Positions 17,209 to 26,571 are shown, counted from the stretch's first letter. The stretch is DNA of 64,000 nucleotides from Micromonospora ureilytica (GCF_015751765.1 NZ_JADOTX010000001.1:2728001-2792000), one strand, 5' to 3'. Program-made: numbers and translations. Notes: generated by a model from the letters alone, not told the origin.

Positions 17209-18003
17209 TCACCGGGCCTTGGCGTAGCGGAGTTCGAGGCGTCGTACCACCTGCGACAGCGGCAGGGTGATCACCAGGTAGGCGAGGCCGGCCACCAGCA
17301 GCGGAGTCGCGTTCACCCGGTCGTTGAGCATGTCCCGACCGAACTTGGTGATCTCGATGGTCTGCGCCGTCACCCCCAGCACGTAGGCCAGCGACGAGTC
17401 CTTGGTGAGCAGGATGAGCTCGTTCGTCAGCGGTGGAATCACGATCCGGAACGCCTGCGGGATGACGATCGTGCGCATGGCGGTGAAGTGCGACATGCCG
17501 AGGGTCCGCGCCGCCTCCATCTGCCCCTTCGGCACGGCCTGGATGCCGGCCCGGATCGTCTCCGCCATGTACGCCGCGGCGGTCAACCCGAGGCCGATCG
17601 CGATCGAACCGAACACCCCGCCCGGAATCTCGCGCTCCGGGAAGGCGATCGGGATGCCGTACCCGACGAGGAAGAGCACCAGCAGCGCGGGCAGACCCCG
17701 GAACAACTCGATGTACGCCGTCGCCACCCAGCGGTACGGCGCCACCCGGGACAGCCGCATCAGCGCCAGGACGGTGCCGAACACGAGGCCGAAGGCGAAC
17801 GCGCCAAGCGTGTAGAGGACCGTGTTGCGCAGCGCGACAGTGATGATGGTCGGGAACATCGACTTGATGATGTCGACGCGGAAGAACGCGTCGGCCAGCC
17901 TGTCCCAGTCCGCGGCGACGAGCACCGTGGCGATGATGGCGATGAAGACCAGGTACTGGAGCCCGAGGGACAGCCGCTCCCGCTGGCGGCGTCGCAGCTT
18001 CAC
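17209..18003 (-). CDS. Polar amino-acid ABC transporter permease (HisM/GlnP-like)
   Basis: 264 aa with about five to six membrane segments. The family pattern [19 protein letters not shown] and the EAA loop [22 protein letters not shown] contact the ATPase. It carries the N-terminal permease region common to the His/Glu/Gln/Arg/opine family. It lies between the ATPase and the substrate-binding protein, separated from the latter by a 125-bp gap holding a hairpin and a tandem repeat. Confidence 0.95.
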   Translation of the reverse strand: MKLRRRQRERLSLGLQYLVFIAIIATVLVAADWDRLADAFFRVDIIKSMFPTIITVALRNTVLYTLGAFAFGLVFGTVLALMRLSRVAPYRWVATAYIELFRGLPALLVLFLVGYGIPIAFPEREIPGGVFGSIAIGLGLTAAAYMAETIRAGIQAVPKGQMEAARTLGMSHFTAMRTIVIPQAFRIVIPPLTNELILLTKDSSLAYVLGVTAQTIEITKFGRDMLNDRVNATPLLVAGLAYLVITLPLSQVVRRLELRYAKAR

Positions 18004-18037
18004 GTTCGCTCGTTGCCTTCCCGGAGGTTACCGACGT

Positions 18038-18066
18038 CGGAGGGCGCGCGGGACGCGCGCCCTCCG
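18038..18066 (-). terminator. Intra-operon hairpin between the binding-protein and permease genes
   Basis: A perfect 13-bp GC stem (18038-18050 with 18054-18066) with a 3-nt loop. Located just after the binding-protein gene on the minus strand, it probably attenuates read-through or protects the upstream message so that binding protein exceeds the membrane subunits. This is a known arrangement in ABC operons; its action here is inferred. Confidence 0.65.
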
Positions 18067-18080
18067 GTACTGCGCGGTGC

Positions 18081-18128
18081 TCAGGCGCTCGGCCGCTACG
18101 CGGCTCAGGCGCTGGGCCGCTACGCGGC
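18081..18128. repeat. Two tandem 24-bp units derived from the 3' end of the binding-protein gene
   Basis: Units at 18081-18104 and 18105-18128 differ at one base. Each begins TCAGGCGCTC/G, the same sequence as the stop codon and last codons of the adjacent gene (from 18129). It looks like slippage duplication of the gene end, with each copy adding a stop-like TGA on the minus strand. Confidence 0.75.
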
Positions 18129-18947
18129 TCAGGCGCTCGGCTTCTTGCCGATCCACTTCTCGTAGATCGTGTTGTACGTGCCGTCCTGCTTGGCCTTGGC
18201 CAGCGCCTCGTTGATCTTCTTGAGCAGCTCCGGGTTGGCGTCCTTCTTCACGGGGAAGCCGTACTGCTCGCCGGTGTCGAACTCGGCGGCCACCTCGAAC
18301 CCACCCGGGTTCTTCTTCAGGTACTCGGTCCAGACCGGCAGGTCGTTGATGGCGGCCTCGACCTGGCCGTTGGCGACGGCCTGCTGCAGGGCGGCAAGGT
18401 CCTCGAACTCGACCAGCTTCAGGCCCTTCTCCGACTCGAGCTTCTTGGCGTAGTCACGACCGGTGGTGGCCGCCTGGACGCCGAGCTTCTTGCCCTTGAG
18501 GTCGTCGAGCGACTTGTACGTCTTGCCGGTCTTCACCAGCATCGCCTGGGTGGCGTCGAAGTAGGGATCGGAGAAGTCGATCACCTTCCGCCGCTCCTCG
18601 GTGATCGTCATGCCGGCGGCGGCCGCGTCGCACTTGCCGGTGTTGAGGTCCTGGCCGGACTTGATCCCCTCGAACGGGGTGTCGATGATCGTCTGCTCGA
18701 CGCCGAGGTCCTTGGCGACCAGGTCCATGATCTCGACGTCGAAGCCGGTCACCTTGCCGCTGGCGTCCTTGGACTGGAACGGCGGGTACGGCAGGTGGGT
18801 GCAGACGGTCAGCTTGCCCGCCGCGACCAGCTTGACACCGCTCGCCTGGACCTCACTGTCGTCCTTCTTCGCGCAGCCCGCGCTCAGCGCGAGGGCGGCG
18901 ACGGCCACGACGAGGCCGGCCTGACGGACGGCGCTTGGGAACCTCAC
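18129..18947 (-). CDS. Polar amino-acid ABC transporter substrate-binding lipoprotein
   Basis: 272 aa from GTG at 18947, preceded by GAGGGA. Lipoprotein signal with lipobox SAGC at about residue 25. The mature protein is a family-3 periplasmic-binding fold: KLTVCTHLPYPPFQ, GFDVEIMDLVAKDLG, AAAAGMTITEERRKVIDFSDPYF and a C-terminal LLKKINEALAKAKQDGTY. These bind polar amino acids such as Glu, Gln, Asp or Arg; specificity cannot be read reliably. First gene of the operon with its permease and ATPase. Confidence 0.95.
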   Translation of the reverse strand: MRFPSAVRQAGLVVAVAALALSAGCAKKDDSEVQASGVKLVAAGKLTVCTHLPYPPFQSKDASGKVTGFDVEIMDLVAKDLGVEQTIIDTPFEGIKSGQDLNTGKCDAAAAGMTITEERRKVIDFSDPYFDATQAMLVKTGKTYKSLDDLKGKKLGVQAATTGRDYAKKLESEKGLKLVEFEDLAALQQAVANGQVEAAINDLPVWTEYLKKNPGGFEVAAEFDTGEQYGFPVKKDANPELLKKINEALAKAKQDGTYNTIYEKWIGKKPSA

Positions 18948-19122
18948 GGCTGTGTCCCTCCGATTCGGCTTCCATCGCACGGAAAGCCTGTCTGGTTCAT
19001 AGACTTTGCGAAAGCGACCGTACCCGATCCGTCCCGTCGCCCCCAGATCCCGCCGCAGCCACTCGGCCGGGGTGGCACGCCGACCCACGCCGGCAAACCG
19101 GACACCGGGGCAGCAAAGCGCC

Positions 19123-19800
19123 TCAGCCGCCGGTTCCCTCCTCCGCCCCGTCCGGGGTGAGGGCCCCTCCGTGCGGGTCTGTGTCCAGGAACACGTGCTG
19201 GTGGCCCTGGCCGGCATCGACGCTGACCTGGTCGAGCTGGGTCGCCGCGACCGACCAGATCGTCGCGGCCTCGGCCGCCTGCCGCGCGGTGACGTCCAGC
19301 AGGGCCGCACGCTGCGCGGCCGGAACGCCGGCGGCCAGAGCGTAGGCGTCGACGGCCAGCGACGCCTGCTGGACAGCTCCGCGCAACCCTCCGCGCGCCA
19401 CGTTGGTGGCGGTGGACCCCGACGGCGGGTCGGCGAACGGCGCGGCCGCCTGGCGCATGACCTCCTGCCACTGGCGCGCCTTCGCCGCGTCCGGCGCCCC
19501 GGCGCCGGTCGTCTCCGTCTTGATGGCGGCCAGGACCGGGGCGACCAGGTCGCGAACACGCCGGGCCGTCTCGATCAGCTCCGTGATCTGCTGGGCGTCC
19601 CGCTTCGCCTCGTCCTGCTTGATGCTCGCGATGGCCGCCTCGGTGGCGTCCGGACGGCCCACCTGGTAGCCGACCAAGCCACCCAGCAACGCGGTGACCA
19701 GCGCGATCACGCCCGCGACGGCGGCGTAGCGCGCTGTGCGGCGACGACCGACACTGGCCTTGTCCAACTGGTAGGAGGGTCGGCCGGTACGGCGCGCCAT
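19123..19800 (-). CDS. Single-pass membrane protein of unknown function
   Basis: 225 aa. A basic cytoplasmic N-terminus of about 25 residues precedes one membrane segment (YAAVAGVIALVTALLGGLVGY). The outside region is mostly alpha-helical and Ala-rich (IKQDEAKRDAQQITELIETA), with a Gly/Asp-rich tail. No motif is recognised. It is a monocistronic gene between the amino-acid transporter and the sulfotransferase cluster. Confidence 0.7.
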   Translation of the reverse strand: MARRTGRPSYQLDKASVGRRRTARYAAVAGVIALVTALLGGLVGYQVGRPDATEAAIASIKQDEAKRDAQQITELIETARRVRDLVAPVLAAIKTETTGAGAPDAAKARQWQEVMRQAAAPFADPPSGSTATNVARGGLRGAVQQASLAVDAYALAAGVPAAQRAALLDVTARQAAEAATIWSVAATQLDQVSVDAGQGHQHVFLDTDPHGGALTPDGAEEGTGG

Positions 19801-19875
19801 CGCATCTCCTCACATCGATGGTGTGGGGCCAAAGATTAACCGCCCCCGTGACGTCCGTCGATAGCGCGGACGGCG

Positions 19876-20787
19876 CTAGACCGGGTAGCCCCACTCGGCC
19901 AGCGGTTTCTCCAGCACCCGTTCGATCGCGACGAGCTGCGCCGGGCTGAGTTCCTCCCGGTACGCCTCCGCCCGGCCCACAGTGAAGTCGTACCGGGAGA
20001 AGCCCTTCTCGAAGGCGGGCGACCAGCTCAGGCCGAGGAAGTCGAGCATCCGGCCCACCTGCTCGCGCGGCTGCTCGACCAGGTCCTCGTAGCGCACGTC
20101 CAGCCACTGGTCGGCCGGGTGACGCAACCGAGCCTGCGCGAAGGCGTCCATCAGCATCTTCCAGCCGAGCGCGGCGAGCACCTGGAAGGAGCGAGCGGAC
20201 TCGGCCCACTCCTCCCGCAGGTCGGACGGGAGCGGGCCGTAGATCCAGTTGTCCGGCCCGCGCCAGCCGTCCCACCAGCCCATCTGGAGCCACGAGTTGG
20301 CCACCGCCCGGCCGTCGCGCACCACGTTGACCACCCGCAGTTCCGGGTACGCGGCGTGCAGCAGGCCGGTGCGCGGCCACCCGGTGACGTGCTGCACCAG
20401 CTGCTGACAGCCCTGCCGTGCGATCCGCTCGTCGAAGAAGGCCCGCAGCCGCCGGGCCACGAACGGCGTCAGGTCCTCGGCCACCAGGTCCCGGCACGGT
20501 CGGGAGAAGCCGGCCAGCACCTGCCTGTCGAGCAGGTGGTACGCCTCCGACGGCGCCACCCGGAGCCGGCCCCGCTCCAGCAACCGTCGACTGTGTCGCA
20601 GCGAGGTCATCCCCGCCGGGCGCGGCGCCGAGCGCCGGTAGAGCGCGCCGTTGAACCTGCCCTTGGGGTTGAGCCGGGCGAGCTTGTCGTCCAGGCCGGA
20701 GACGAAGCCGACCGCGGGATGCCGGGAGAGCAACTCCTGGACCAGTGTCGAACCGCAGCGACCGGTGCCCACCACCAGTGAGAGCAT
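19876..20787 (-). CDS. Sulfotransferase 1 of the polysaccharide cluster
   Basis: 303 aa. The PAPS 5'-phosphosulfate loop is GTGRCGSTLVQELL at residues 7-20 and the 3'-phosphate motif is VVNVVRDGRAVANSW near the middle. The rest has the alpha/beta fold pattern of carbohydrate sulfotransferases, including the conserved DVRYEDLVEQP late in the chain. It should move sulfate from PAPS to a hydroxyl of a glycan or lipid. It starts 3 bp after the stop of sulfotransferase 2 and is the last gene of a three-gene leftward unit. Confidence 0.88.
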   Translation of the reverse strand: MLSLVVGTGRCGSTLVQELLSRHPAVGFVSGLDDKLARLNPKGRFNGALYRRSAPRPAGMTSLRHSRRLLERGRLRVAPSEAYHLLDRQVLAGFSRPCRDLVAEDLTPFVARRLRAFFDERIARQGCQQLVQHVTGWPRTGLLHAAYPELRVVNVVRDGRAVANSWLQMGWWDGWRGPDNWIYGPLPSDLREEWAESARSFQVLAALGWKMLMDAFAQARLRHPADQWLDVRYEDLVEQPREQVGRMLDFLGLSWSPAFEKGFSRYDFTVGRAEAYREELSPAQLVAIERVLEKPLAEWGYPV

Positions 20788-20790
20788 CGT

Positions 20791-21768
20791 TCAGCCTTCC
20801 TGCCGGGTGGCGGGTGAAATAGCCGTCGGGCGGCGTAACGGGTAGCCGAACCGGGTCAGGGCCACGGCGGTCAGCCCGGTCACCACGGCGTACGCGCGGG
20901 TGGGGAGCCTGCCCACCCACTCCGTGTCGGCGACCACGTCGACCAGCCCGGTGCGGTGCCGCGAGGGGTTGCCGGCCACCGAGTGGGTGGGGGTGAGCCG
21001 CACCGTGGCCGGTGTCGGGAACGGAAGCTCGGCGGGGTTCGCGCCGACGAAGCCGGCGATCCGGGCGGTGACGCCGGCCGGGTCGGCCACGAAGTCCTCG
21101 TACCGCACCCGCAGGTAGCGGCCCGGCGCGCGGCGGCGGCCACCCCACAGTCGTACGGTCGCGGTGTTCCAGACCAGCCAGAGCAGCGCGGCCTTGCCGA
21201 CGGGTGGTCGGCTCATCAACTGGTCGTCGGCGGGCCCGTCCAACGGCCGTCGGCGACGCCAGGAGTACGCGGTCGCGCGCGGGTCGCGCACCACGTGCAG
21301 GACGTACAGGTCGATGCCGGGCAGGCTGCCGAGCAGCGCGCCGTACGGCGGCAGTTTGGAGGAGTCGACGATGACGCCGTCCGACCGGCCGGCCAGGGCG
21401 TGCTCGGCGATCGAGGCGTAGAGCCGGGCCAGGTGCGTGTCGTCGGGGTGGCCCGCGACCGGCGGCTGCCCCCGACGCTCACGGCGCAGCAGTGCGGGCA
21501 GTCCGCGCAGCCGCAACCGTTGGGCCAGCCGGGCGGCGATCCCCGCCGGGTCGGCGTCGGTCAGATCGGCGCGCACGCGGGCCCAGAGCGGGCAGTCGGT
21601 CACCGGGGAACCACAGCCGCAGGGCCGGTTCTCCAGGATGCCGCGCCGCCACAGGTACCGCAGCTCGCCCGCCGCGAAGAACCCCGGCACCTGTCCCAGG
21701 ACCGTGGTCACCAGCGTGCTGCCACTGCGACCGCTGCCGGCGAGGTAGAGCACCCGCACCGGGCTCAC
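20791..21768 (-). CDS. Sulfotransferase 2 of the polysaccharide cluster
   Basis: 325 aa. 5'-PSB loop AGSGRSGSTLVTTVLG at residues 10-25; a cysteine cluster CGCGSPVTDC just after GELRYLWRRG; 3'-PB motif VLHVVRDPRATAYSW; late LRVRYEDFVADP. The Cys cluster is shared with a recognised subgroup of bacterial sulfotransferases. The ATG overlaps the stop of the glycosyltransferase by 4 bp, implying coupled translation and a joint role in glycan decoration. Confidence 0.88.
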   Translation of the reverse strand: MSPVRVLYLAGSGRSGSTLVTTVLGQVPGFFAAGELRYLWRRGILENRPCGCGSPVTDCPLWARVRADLTDADPAGIAARLAQRLRLRGLPALLRRERRGQPPVAGHPDDTHLARLYASIAEHALAGRSDGVIVDSSKLPPYGALLGSLPGIDLYVLHVVRDPRATAYSWRRRRPLDGPADDQLMSRPPVGKAALLWLVWNTATVRLWGGRRRAPGRYLRVRYEDFVADPAGVTARIAGFVGANPAELPFPTPATVRLTPTHSVAGNPSRHRTGLVDVVADTEWVGRLPTRAYAVVTGLTAVALTRFGYPLRRPTAISPATRQEG

Positions 21769-23048
21769 CGGGCCACTCCCCCACCGGCGGCGGCACGGCC
21801 GGCCCCCCGCCGCGACGCCAGCGCCTCGGCGGCCTCCGCGTACAGCCCACGGATCCGGTCCAGGTGCCGGTCCGGAGTGAACCGCGCGGCGATCTTCGCC
21901 CGGCCGGCCCGGCCCATCCGGTACGCCCGCTGGGGGTCGGCCAGGATGTCGGTCAGCGCGTCACCGAGGGCGGTGGGATCGTCGGCGGCGACGATGCGGC
22001 CGTCCACCTCGGACTCCACCAGCTCGGGCAGCCCACCCAGGTCGGTGGCGACCACCGGCACACCGCAGGCGAACGCCTCCAGCACCGCCATCGGTTGGTT
22101 CTCGTGCCACCGGGACGGGACGGCGACCACCGCCGCCGACCGGATCAGCTCGTGCAGGCGTGGCTTGTCGAGACGGCCGTGGAACCGGACCCGGCCGGGC
22201 GCCCGCCGCGCGGCGAGCGCCTCCAGCTCCGGCCGGGCCGGGCCGTCTCCGGCGACGTCCACGCCGACCCCGTCCGGCAGCGCGGCCGCCGCCTCGATCA
22301 ACACGTCGACGCCCTTCTCCGGCGACAGCCGGCCGGCGAAGACGACACCGCCGCCGGGTGTCTGCTTCGCCGCGACGCCGGTCAGGTCGACGAAGTGGTT
22401 GACCACCCGCAGCCGGTCCGGGTAGACGCCCGCGCGACGCATCACGTCGGCCAGGAACCCACTCGGGCTGACGAAGAGCTGCACCGGGTCGTACGCGTCG
22501 AACTGCCTGTGCAACCACGACTCGACCGCGAGCAGTCCACTGCGCGACAGCGACCCGTCCTTGCAGCGGCGACGGGCCGCCTGCAACGGGCCACCGGTGA
22601 CGCACGCCTGGCAGGGGCGGCCCCGGTCCAGCAGTTGGTAGCTCGGGCAGGCGAGCTTGTAGTCGTGCATGGTCAGCACGCACGGCACACCGGCCGAGCG
22701 GGCCGCGGCGAGCACCGACGGGGACAGCTGGTGGTAGATGTTGTGCAGGTGCAGCACGTCCGGCCGGAAGTCGTCGATCACCCGGGCCAGCCCGCGACGG
22801 CTCGTCGGTGACCACAGCATCCGGCCGACGGCCACCGCGCGGGGCCGCACCCCGCTCGGCGCCGGCTCCAACTCCACTTCGGACGGGAACCGCGCGGCGT
22901 ACGGCAGCGAGGGCTCGTTCTCCGGGTGGCTCATGCCGAAGTAGGCGACCGTGTCACCCGCGGCCCGTTGCAGGTCGGCGAGATCGAGCAGGTACCCCTC
23001 GGCGCCGCCACGGCGGTAGAGGAACTTGTTCACATGTAGCACGCGCAT
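21765..23048 (-). CDS. GT4-type glycosyltransferase of the polysaccharide cluster
   Basis: 427 aa from ATG at 23048 (MRVLHVNKFLYRRGGAEGYL, the usual GT-B N-terminus with the GGAE acceptor-side motif). A Cys-rich segment CPSYQLLDRGRPCQAC occurs in a known subset of GT4 enzymes. The donor-binding half has VVFAGRLSPEKGVDVLIEA and the E-x7-E region MAVLEAFACGVPVVATDLGG. It transfers a sugar from a nucleotide donor to a growing saccharide. First gene of the leftward unit with two sulfotransferases. Confidence 0.93.
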   Translation of the reverse strand: MRVLHVNKFLYRRGGAEGYLLDLADLQRAAGDTVAYFGMSHPENEPSLPYAARFPSEVELEPAPSGVRPRAVAVGRMLWSPTSRRGLARVIDDFRPDVLHLHNIYHQLSPSVLAAARSAGVPCVLTMHDYKLACPSYQLLDRGRPCQACVTGGPLQAARRRCKDGSLSRSGLLAVESWLHRQFDAYDPVQLFVSPSGFLADVMRRAGVYPDRLRVVNHFVDLTGVAAKQTPGGGVVFAGRLSPEKGVDVLIEAAAALPDGVGVDVAGDGPARPELEALAARRAPGRVRFHGRLDKPRLHELIRSAAVVAVPSRWHENQPMAVLEAFACGVPVVATDLGGLPELVESEVDGRIVAADDPTALGDALTDILADPQRAYRMGRAGRAKIAARFTPDRHLDRIRGLYAEAAEALASRRGAGRAAAGGGVAR

Positions 23049-23307
23049 CGACTCGGCCTGCTCACGTCGATCGGGCGGTCCGGGCCCGGGGGTGATGACC
23101 GGGGTCTGCCCGCCCCGGCCAGCGCCCACGGTATGCAGGGCGGGTCGGCGAGTCCAGCTCACGTTTGGCATGGTGGCTGAACGGGTGATCTTCGTCTGCC
23201 CGTGCGGTCCGCAGCCTGGCCTCCCGCCATGATCTCCCGATAGCCTGGCTGCCGCCGGTCGCACCCGCTTCCCGATGGGCCGGGCCGGTGCCCGACGAGG
23301 AGGACCC

Positions 23308-24270
23308 GTGGCAGCCGACGACGAGGTCTCCGCGCTCGCGTACACCGCCCGGAGGGTCCGGCGGCATCTGCGCTGGGCGCGTACCGAGGGGATCGGACGG
23401 CTGATCGAGGAGGACCGCCTCGACCCGGTCGACCGGATCGGCACGGCCCTGGCCAAGTGGCGCTGGCGACGGCAGACCGGCCGGACGCCCGGCTCGGCGA
23501 TGCCGGTCTACCTGGTCGGTCTGCAACGCTCCGGCACGAACATGCTGGTCCGGGGCCTGGACGCCGCCGCAGAGGTCGAGGTCCGCAACGAGAACGACAG
23601 CACCCTCTTCCACCGCTTCCAACTGCGCCCGGACGCGGTGCTGACCGCCGCCATCCAGCGCAGCCGGCACGCGTACGTCCTGGTCAAGCCGCTCTGCGAG
23701 AGCCACCGGGTGGACGAGTTGCTGGCCCTGCCGGGGCTGACGCCCGGACGCGCGCTCTGGGTCTACCGCGACGTCGACGACCGGGCCCGCTCCGAGGTCG
23801 CCAAGTTCGGTGACGCCAACCTGCGGGCCCTGCGGGCGATCGCCGACGGCAGCATCGGCCGACGGTGGCAGGGGCAGCGCCTCGACGCCGACACCGTCGA
23901 CCTGATCCGGGCCCACGACCCGCAGCTGTTGGATCCGCACAGCGGCGCGGCGCTGTTCTGGTACGTCCGCAACTCGCTCGTCTTCCAGCTCGGCCTGGAC
24001 CAGCGGGCCGACGTGCTGCTCTGCCGCTACGACAGCCTGGTCGCGGAGCCCGCCGCGCAGATCCGGCGGCTCTGCGCCTTCCTCGACTTCCCCTACCATT
24101 CCCGGCTGCACGCGCACATCGCCCCACGCGAGTCGCACGGCGCGGCGGGTCAGCGGCGGCTACCGATCGACAGGCGCGTCCGGGCTCGCTGCGACGAGTT
24201 GACCGACCGGCTCGACCGCGCCGCGGCCGACGCCCGATCCGAGACGACGAAGGCGGTCGACAGTGTCTGA
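23308..24270 (+). CDS. Sulfotransferase 3 of the polysaccharide cluster
   Basis: I place the start at GTG 23308 because GAGGAGG lies 6 bp upstream; an ATG at 23275 is in frame but lacks such a site. 320 aa. 5'-PSB loop VGLQRSGTNMLVRGLD near residues 67-82. The 3'-PB region is VYRDVDDRARSEVAKFGD, less canonical than in its neighbours. It is the first gene of a rightward three-gene unit divergent from the glycosyltransferase gene at 23048. Confidence 0.8.
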   Translation: MAADDEVSALAYTARRVRRHLRWARTEGIGRLIEEDRLDPVDRIGTALAKWRWRRQTGRTPGSAMPVYLVGLQRSGTNMLVRGLDAAAEVEVRNENDSTLFHRFQLRPDAVLTAAIQRSRHAYVLVKPLCESHRVDELLALPGLTPGRALWVYRDVDDRARSEVAKFGDANLRALRAIADGSIGRRWQGQRLDADTVDLIRAHDPQLLDPHSGAALFWYVRNSLVFQLGLDQRADVLLCRYDSLVAEPAAQIRRLCAFLDFPYHSRLHAHIAPRESHGAAGQRRLPIDRRVRARCDELTDRLDRAAADARSETTKAVDSV

Positions 24271-25042
24271 AACCGGAACCCGCACCGCGCCGATCTTCCT
24301 GGTCGGGTGCCAACGGTCGGGCACCACGATGGTGCGCCTCGTCCTGGACTCGCACTCGCGGATCAGCTGCGGCCCGGAGACCCGGTTCCTGCCGGACCTG
24401 CGGCGGATCGTCGGCCGGGACTGGGACCGGCTGGCCCGCTTCGGCTTTCCGCGCGAGGACTGGCTGCGCCGCATCCGGGACTTCTTCGGCGGCGTGCACG
24501 CCGACTACGCCGCCGCGCGGGGCAAGACCCGGTGGGCCGACAAGACCCCGCTGTACGCGATGTCGCTCGACTTCGTCACCGAGGTCTTCCCGGACGCCCA
24601 GATCGTGCACCTCATCCGGGACGGACGCGACGTGGTGGTCTCGCACCGCAAACGGTTCGGCTACTGGTCGGCGGTGAAGTGCGTGGTGAAGTGGCCGCGC
24701 TACATCCGCGCCGCGCGTGCGGTCGGCGCCACCCTGCCGGCGGACCGCTACTACGAGCTGCGGTACGAGCAGGCGGTCAGCGAGCCGGAGAAGGCGATGC
24801 GTGGCCTCTTCGAGTTCCTCGGCGAACCGTGGGAGGACGGCATCCTCGACTACGACAGCAAGCAGCACGACGTGGCCCAGAAGTACACCACCGAGGCGGA
24901 GAAGCGGCGGGCTGCGGCCAGCGTCACCGCGCCGATCTACGGCTCCCGGGTGGGCAGCTACCGCCGCGAGCTCGACCCGTTCCTGCGCCTGCTGGTCTGG
25001 GTTTTCTCCGGTCCGACCCTGCGCGCGCTGGGCTACCGGTGA
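24263..25042 (+). CDS. Sulfotransferase 4 of the polysaccharide cluster
   Basis: 259 aa. 5'-PSB loop VGCQRSGTTMVRLVLD at residues 14-29 and 3'-PB motif IVHLIRDGRDVVVSH. WADKTPLYAMSLDFV after the loop matches the sulfotransferase-3-like family. Its ATG overlaps sulfotransferase 3 by 8 bp, and its stop overlaps the next gene (GTGA), so the three are co-translated. Confidence 0.9.
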   Translation: MSETGTRTAPIFLVGCQRSGTTMVRLVLDSHSRISCGPETRFLPDLRRIVGRDWDRLARFGFPREDWLRRIRDFFGGVHADYAAARGKTRWADKTPLYAMSLDFVTEVFPDAQIVHLIRDGRDVVVSHRKRFGYWSAVKCVVKWPRYIRAARAVGATLPADRYYELRYEQAVSEPEKAMRGLFEFLGEPWEDGILDYDSKQHDVAQKYTTEAEKRRAAASVTAPIYGSRVGSYRRELDPFLRLLVWVFSGPTLRALGYR

Positions 25043-26511
25043 CCCGCCCGTTCCGGCTGCGGACGGTCGCCGCCGCCGTCGCCGCCACGCTCCTGCTCAC
25101 CGCCGGCTGCACCGCCCGCGACGACGCGCCGCCGCCGGCCGCCACCCCCTCGGTGACGGCGGCCCCCGGAGCCACGAGCACCGTGGACGGGGTGCCCAAC
25201 CCGTTCGGCGCGCACTGGGACTGGTCGCGGTACCAGCAGTTCGGGCCGTACCTGCGCCGGCTCGCCGGTTCGGCGACGTACGAGGAGATCTCCTGGTGCG
25301 AGATCGAACGGACCTCGGGGCAGGCGGACTGGGCCGGGTTGGACGAGATCGCCACGCGCAGCCGGGAGTTGGGCATCACCCTGCACCTGAAGATCCGTAC
25401 CGGCGTGTGCTGGGCGACCGGCGGCACCGCCCGCCACACCCGGGGCACGGCGAACAAGACCGAGTCGGCCATGCCCACCGACCTCGGCGCGTACCAGCGG
25501 TTCGTCCGCTCGGTGGTCCAGCGCTACGGCCCGTACGGTGTGCGGGAGTACGCGATCGAGAACGAGGTCAACGCGCCGAGCTACTGGGCCGGCAGCCCCG
25601 AGGACTACGCGCGGCTGGTCCGGGCCGCCGCCGAGACGATCCGCGCGACCGACCCGAAGGCGCGGGTGGTCGACTCCGGTATCAGCAGCGTCGCGTACGG
25701 CATGGGTGTCGCCGACCGGCTGGTGCGCGCCGGTCGGGTGCCCGAGGCCATCACCGCCTACCAGGCGTACTTCCAACGCCGGGTCGGCACCCGGGGGCAG
25801 CAGATCCCGGCGGTGACCGGGGAGGCGCAGCTACGTCGGGCGCTCGGCACCGAGACCAACAGCCGCAGCCTGCGTTTTCTGGCGGTGACCGAGTCGCTGC
25901 TGACCGACCGCACCGTCGACGTCCGGCAGGTGCACTTCTACGAGCACTTCAGCGGGGTGGCCCCGCTGCTGGACTACCTGCGCGCCACCACACCGGCGGG
26001 TACTCCGCTTCAGGCGTGGGAGGTCGGGCAGTTCTGGCGTGACGGCGACGGTGACCCGGCCAGCCGGGCGGCGGAGATGGTCAAGACGGTCACCCTGCTG
26101 GCCGCCGGCGGGATCGGCGAGATCAGTTGGTTGCCGTTGGCGTACAACCCGAACAACGCGGCCGGCAGCGAGGTCCGCTACGGCCTGCTCGACCCGGACG
26201 GCACCGAACGCGAGTCCGGCCGGATGCTGGCGGCCCTGGCCGACGCGGCCCGGGGCACCACCGTCACCCCGTTGCCCGCCTCGGTGGCCGGCAGGCTGAA
26301 CGGGGTCGCGTTCGTCCGGGGTGGATCGAGCACGCTGGTGCTCTGGTCAGCGTCGAACACGCCGGTGACCGTGCCGGCGGCGCCGGGCGGGCGAGCCGGG
26401 GCTGTGGGTTCCCCGTTGGGCGCGGCCGGCGGCGGCACCACAGTGACCGACGTTCCCGTCCTGCTCCGCGCCGACCAGCCGGTGGAGCGGATCCTCGCCA
26501 CCGTCCGCTAA
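25039..26511 (+). CDS. Lipoprotein glycoside hydrolase-like protein (clan-A TIM barrel)
   Basis: 490 aa from GTG at 25039, overlapping the previous stop. Lipoprotein signal with lipobox TAGC. The barrel begins FGAHWDWSRYQQFGPYL. The acid/base glutamate is probably in YAIENEVNAPSYW (the Asn-Glu motif of clan GH-A) and the nucleophile in LQAWEVGQFW about 160 residues later. It resembles GH39/GH5-like enzymes without a clear family assignment. In a sulfotransferase operon it may trim or remodel the surface glycan made by the cluster (inferred). Confidence 0.75.
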   Translation: MTRPFRLRTVAAAVAATLLLTAGCTARDDAPPPAATPSVTAAPGATSTVDGVPNPFGAHWDWSRYQQFGPYLRRLAGSATYEEISWCEIERTSGQADWAGLDEIATRSRELGITLHLKIRTGVCWATGGTARHTRGTANKTESAMPTDLGAYQRFVRSVVQRYGPYGVREYAIENEVNAPSYWAGSPEDYARLVRAAAETIRATDPKARVVDSGISSVAYGMGVADRLVRAGRVPEAITAYQAYFQRRVGTRGQQIPAVTGEAQLRRALGTETNSRSLRFLAVTESLLTDRTVDVRQVHFYEHFSGVAPLLDYLRATTPAGTPLQAWEVGQFWRDGDGDPASRAAEMVKTVTLLAAGGIGEISWLPLAYNPNNAAGSEVRYGLLDPDGTERESGRMLAALADAARGTTVTPLPASVAGRLNGVAFVRGGSSTLVLWSASNTPVTVPAAPGGRAGAVGSPLGAAGGGTTVTDVPVLLRADQPVERILATVR

Positions 26512-26571
26512 TGGCTCCTGCCCCTGCCCCTGCAAGCTGACCAACGTCAACTCAGAACGCCCCGCCCGCGC

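Noticed and set aside
18944..21148. A 734-codon minus-strand frame across two sulfotransferases and the membrane protein
   Set aside because: It runs through three well-supported genes in another frame and has Arg/Gly-rich non-protein-like sequence.
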